A stretch of DNA of 64,000 bases from Mycobacteriales bacterium (GTDB lineage: Bacteria > Actinomycetota > Actinomycetes > DATLTS01), in the NCBI GenBank assembly GCA_035533475.1, contig DATLTS010000032.1, positions 48,327 to 112,326 on the forward strand, given 5' to 3'. A program made the position numbers and the translations under genes. Below the pieces are notes generated by a model. That model was given only the letters and a program-made list of their open reading frames with translations. It had not been told where the DNA came from and did not search any database. Within the stretch, counting starts at the first letter, position 1, and each line of letters opens with the position of its first letter. Shown here in pieces: positions 62,808 to 64,000 of the stretch.

Positions 62808-64000
62808 ATGCAGGTCCCCCTCCTGACGACCGACTTCCTGGAGCGCGCCGAGGCGGTATACGGCCGGCGCACCGGCATCGTCGACGAGCCGACCGCACCG
62901 GATGGCCTCGGCGACCTCAGCTACGCCGACACAGCCCACCGGGTCCGAGCCGTTCAAGCGGGACTGGACGAGTTGGGCGTCGCACCTGGTGAACGCGTCG
63001 CCGTCGTCAGCCCGAACAGCGCACGCCTGCTCGAGCTGTTCTATGCCGTCCCGGCTTCCGGCCGGATTCTCGTGCCGATCAACTTCCGGTTGGCTCGGGG
63101 CGAGGTCGAGTACATCGTCGAACACAGCGGCGCCACCGTGCTGCTCGTTGACGGAGAGCTCGACGACGAGCTGGGGTCGATCGCGGCGAAGCATCGGTTC
63201 GTCCTCGGTAGGCACAGTGACGAGGCCTTGCTCCGTTACGACCGGGACCCCACGCCGTGGCCCGAACCGGACGAGAATGCCACGGCGACGATCAACTACA
63301 CGAGCGGGACGACCGCCCGGCCCAAGGGCGTCCAGATCACCCATCGCAACATCTGGACGAACTCGGTGCTGTTCGGCTGGCATGCCGGCGTCCAGGACCG
63401 GGACGTTTACCTGCACACACTCCCGATGTTCCACGCCAACGGCTGGGGCATGCTGTACACGGCGGCGGCCGTGGGCGTGCCTCAGGTGGTGCTGCGCAAG
63501 GTCGACGGCACCGAAATCCTCCGCCGGGTCGCCGACCACGACGTGAGCTACATGTGCGCCGCACCGGCCGTCGTGAACGCCGTCCTCGAGGCGGGCCGGA
63601 GCTGGTCCGGTCCCATCCCCGGCACCGGCCGGCGGACTCGGATCATCTGTGCCGGAGCGCCACCGCCGTCGAAGACCATCGAACGGATCGAGACCGAGCT
63701 CGGCTGGGAGTTCTGCCAAATCTATGGACTCACCGAGACCTCACCGCTGCTCACCGTCAACCGTCGCCGGAGCGAGGAGGACGCGCTACCGATCGAGGAG
63801 GCGGCCCGCCTGCTCTCCCGCGCCGGCGCTCCCGCCCTGGGTGTCCGGCTGCGGATCGCGGATTCGGGTGAGGTGCTGGCCCGGGGCAACGTCGTCCTCG
63901 AGGGCTACTGGCGGCAGCCGGAGGCCACCGCGGAGGCCCTCGAAGGAGGCTGGTTCCACACCGGCGACGGGGGACTGCTCGACGACGAGAACTACCTGAC
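62808..64000 (+). CDS. AMP-forming acyl-CoA synthetase/ligase, 3' end outside window
   Basis: Open from the ATG at 62808 to the window end; 397 residues visible of about 500 expected. Activates a carboxylic acid as acyl-AMP and then acyl-CoA. The P-loop-like motif YTSGTTARPKG is at residues 164-174, the adenine site YGLTETSP at about 306-313, and FHTGD ends at the conserved Asp387. The C-terminal Lys domain lies outside. Resembles medium/long-chain fatty-acid ligases; the exact acid is not known. Divergent from ffh with a 51-base gap; no strong ribosome site. Confidence 0.93.
   Translation, partial: MQVPLLTTDFLERAEAVYGRRTGIVDEPTAPDGLGDLSYADTAHRVRAVQAGLDELGVAPGERVAVVSPNSARLLELFYAVPASGRILVPINFRLARGEVEYIVEHSGATVLLVDGELDDELGSIAAKHRFVLGRHSDEALLRYDRDPTPWPEPDENATATINYTSGTTARPKGVQITHRNIWTNSVLFGWHAGVQDRDVYLHTLPMFHANGWGMLYTAAAVGVPQVVLRKVDGTEILRRVADHDVSYMCAAPAVVNAVLEAGRSWSGPIPGTGRRTRIICAGAPPPSKTIERIETELGWEFCQIYGLTETSPLLTVNRRRSEEDALPIEEAARLLSRAGAPALGVRLRIADSGEVLARGNVVLEGYWRQPEATAEALEGGWFHTGDGGLLDDENYL

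Overview
This 64 kb window is chromosomal DNA of a very GC-rich actinobacterium. The gene order ffh-rpsP-khpA-rimM-trmD-rplS-lepB-rnhB-DUF2469-yraN-comM-dprA, rpsB-tsf-pyrH-frr-cdsA-rlmN-dxr-rseP-ispG, rimP-nusA-ylxR-infB-rbfA-nrnA-truB-ribF-rpsO-pnp and ftsK-rimO-pgsA-cinA-clgR-recA-recX is the classic actinobacterial core. A whiG-type sigma factor, a ClgR regulator, a LexA box of actinobacterial type and thyX point to a sporulating or otherwise differentiating lineage (Frankiales/Streptomyces-like grade). The species cannot be named from the sequence.

Layout. Almost every gene lies on the minus strand, so transcription runs from right to left, with many 1-4 base stop/start overlaps. 62.8-51.4 kb: SRP, 30S/50S proteins, tRNA and rRNA maturation, signal peptidase, RNase HII, competence-like DNA proteins (ComM, DprA, XerC) and WhiG. 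51.1-42.3 kb: translation start, UMP kinase, ribosome recycling, phospholipid synthesis, the MEP isoprenoid pathway and the site-2 protease. 41.4-40.5 kb: a small plus-strand pair of ferritin-like proteins, one a probable Tat lipoprotein. 40.4-29.2 kb: the nusA-infB operon through rpsO and pnp. 29.2-21.6 kb: M16 peptidase, dapB, an iron module (FTR1 permease plus DtxR-family regulator), an acetyltransferase, thyX, dapA and RNase J. 21.3-13.6 kb: FtsK, a RodZ-like protein, RimO, PgsA, CinA, ClgR and a TetR regulator. 13.5-11.6 kb: a secreted Asp-box (BNR) protein with an LPXTG-type anchor. 11.6-7.1 kb: the Lhr helicase on the plus strand. 7.1-1.1 kb: DUF3046, recA, recX, a secreted CocE-like hydrolase (plus strand) and RNase Y. 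A GH15 glucoamylase runs off the left end and an acyl-CoA ligase runs off the right end.

How the genes work together. The window holds much of the RNA-decay machinery (RNase Y, RNase J, PNPase, NrnA, RNase HII), much of translation and its assembly factors, lysine/peptidoglycan precursor enzymes (DapA, DapB), two MEP-pathway enzymes, phospholipid enzymes (CdsA, PgsA) and recombination functions (RecA, RecX, DprA, XerC, Lhr, FtsK). I see no tRNA, rRNA, CRISPR array, insertion sequence or prophage. I do not see a complete new defence or mobile system. The most unusual items are: a DtxR-family regulator lacking most of the known metal ligands, next to an iron permease with a DtxR-like operator in a 23-base gap; a 62-base near-perfect palindrome; a strong hairpin just upstream of the anchored BNR protein; a decamer repeat array in the rpsO leader; and the ferritin-like lipoprotein pair.
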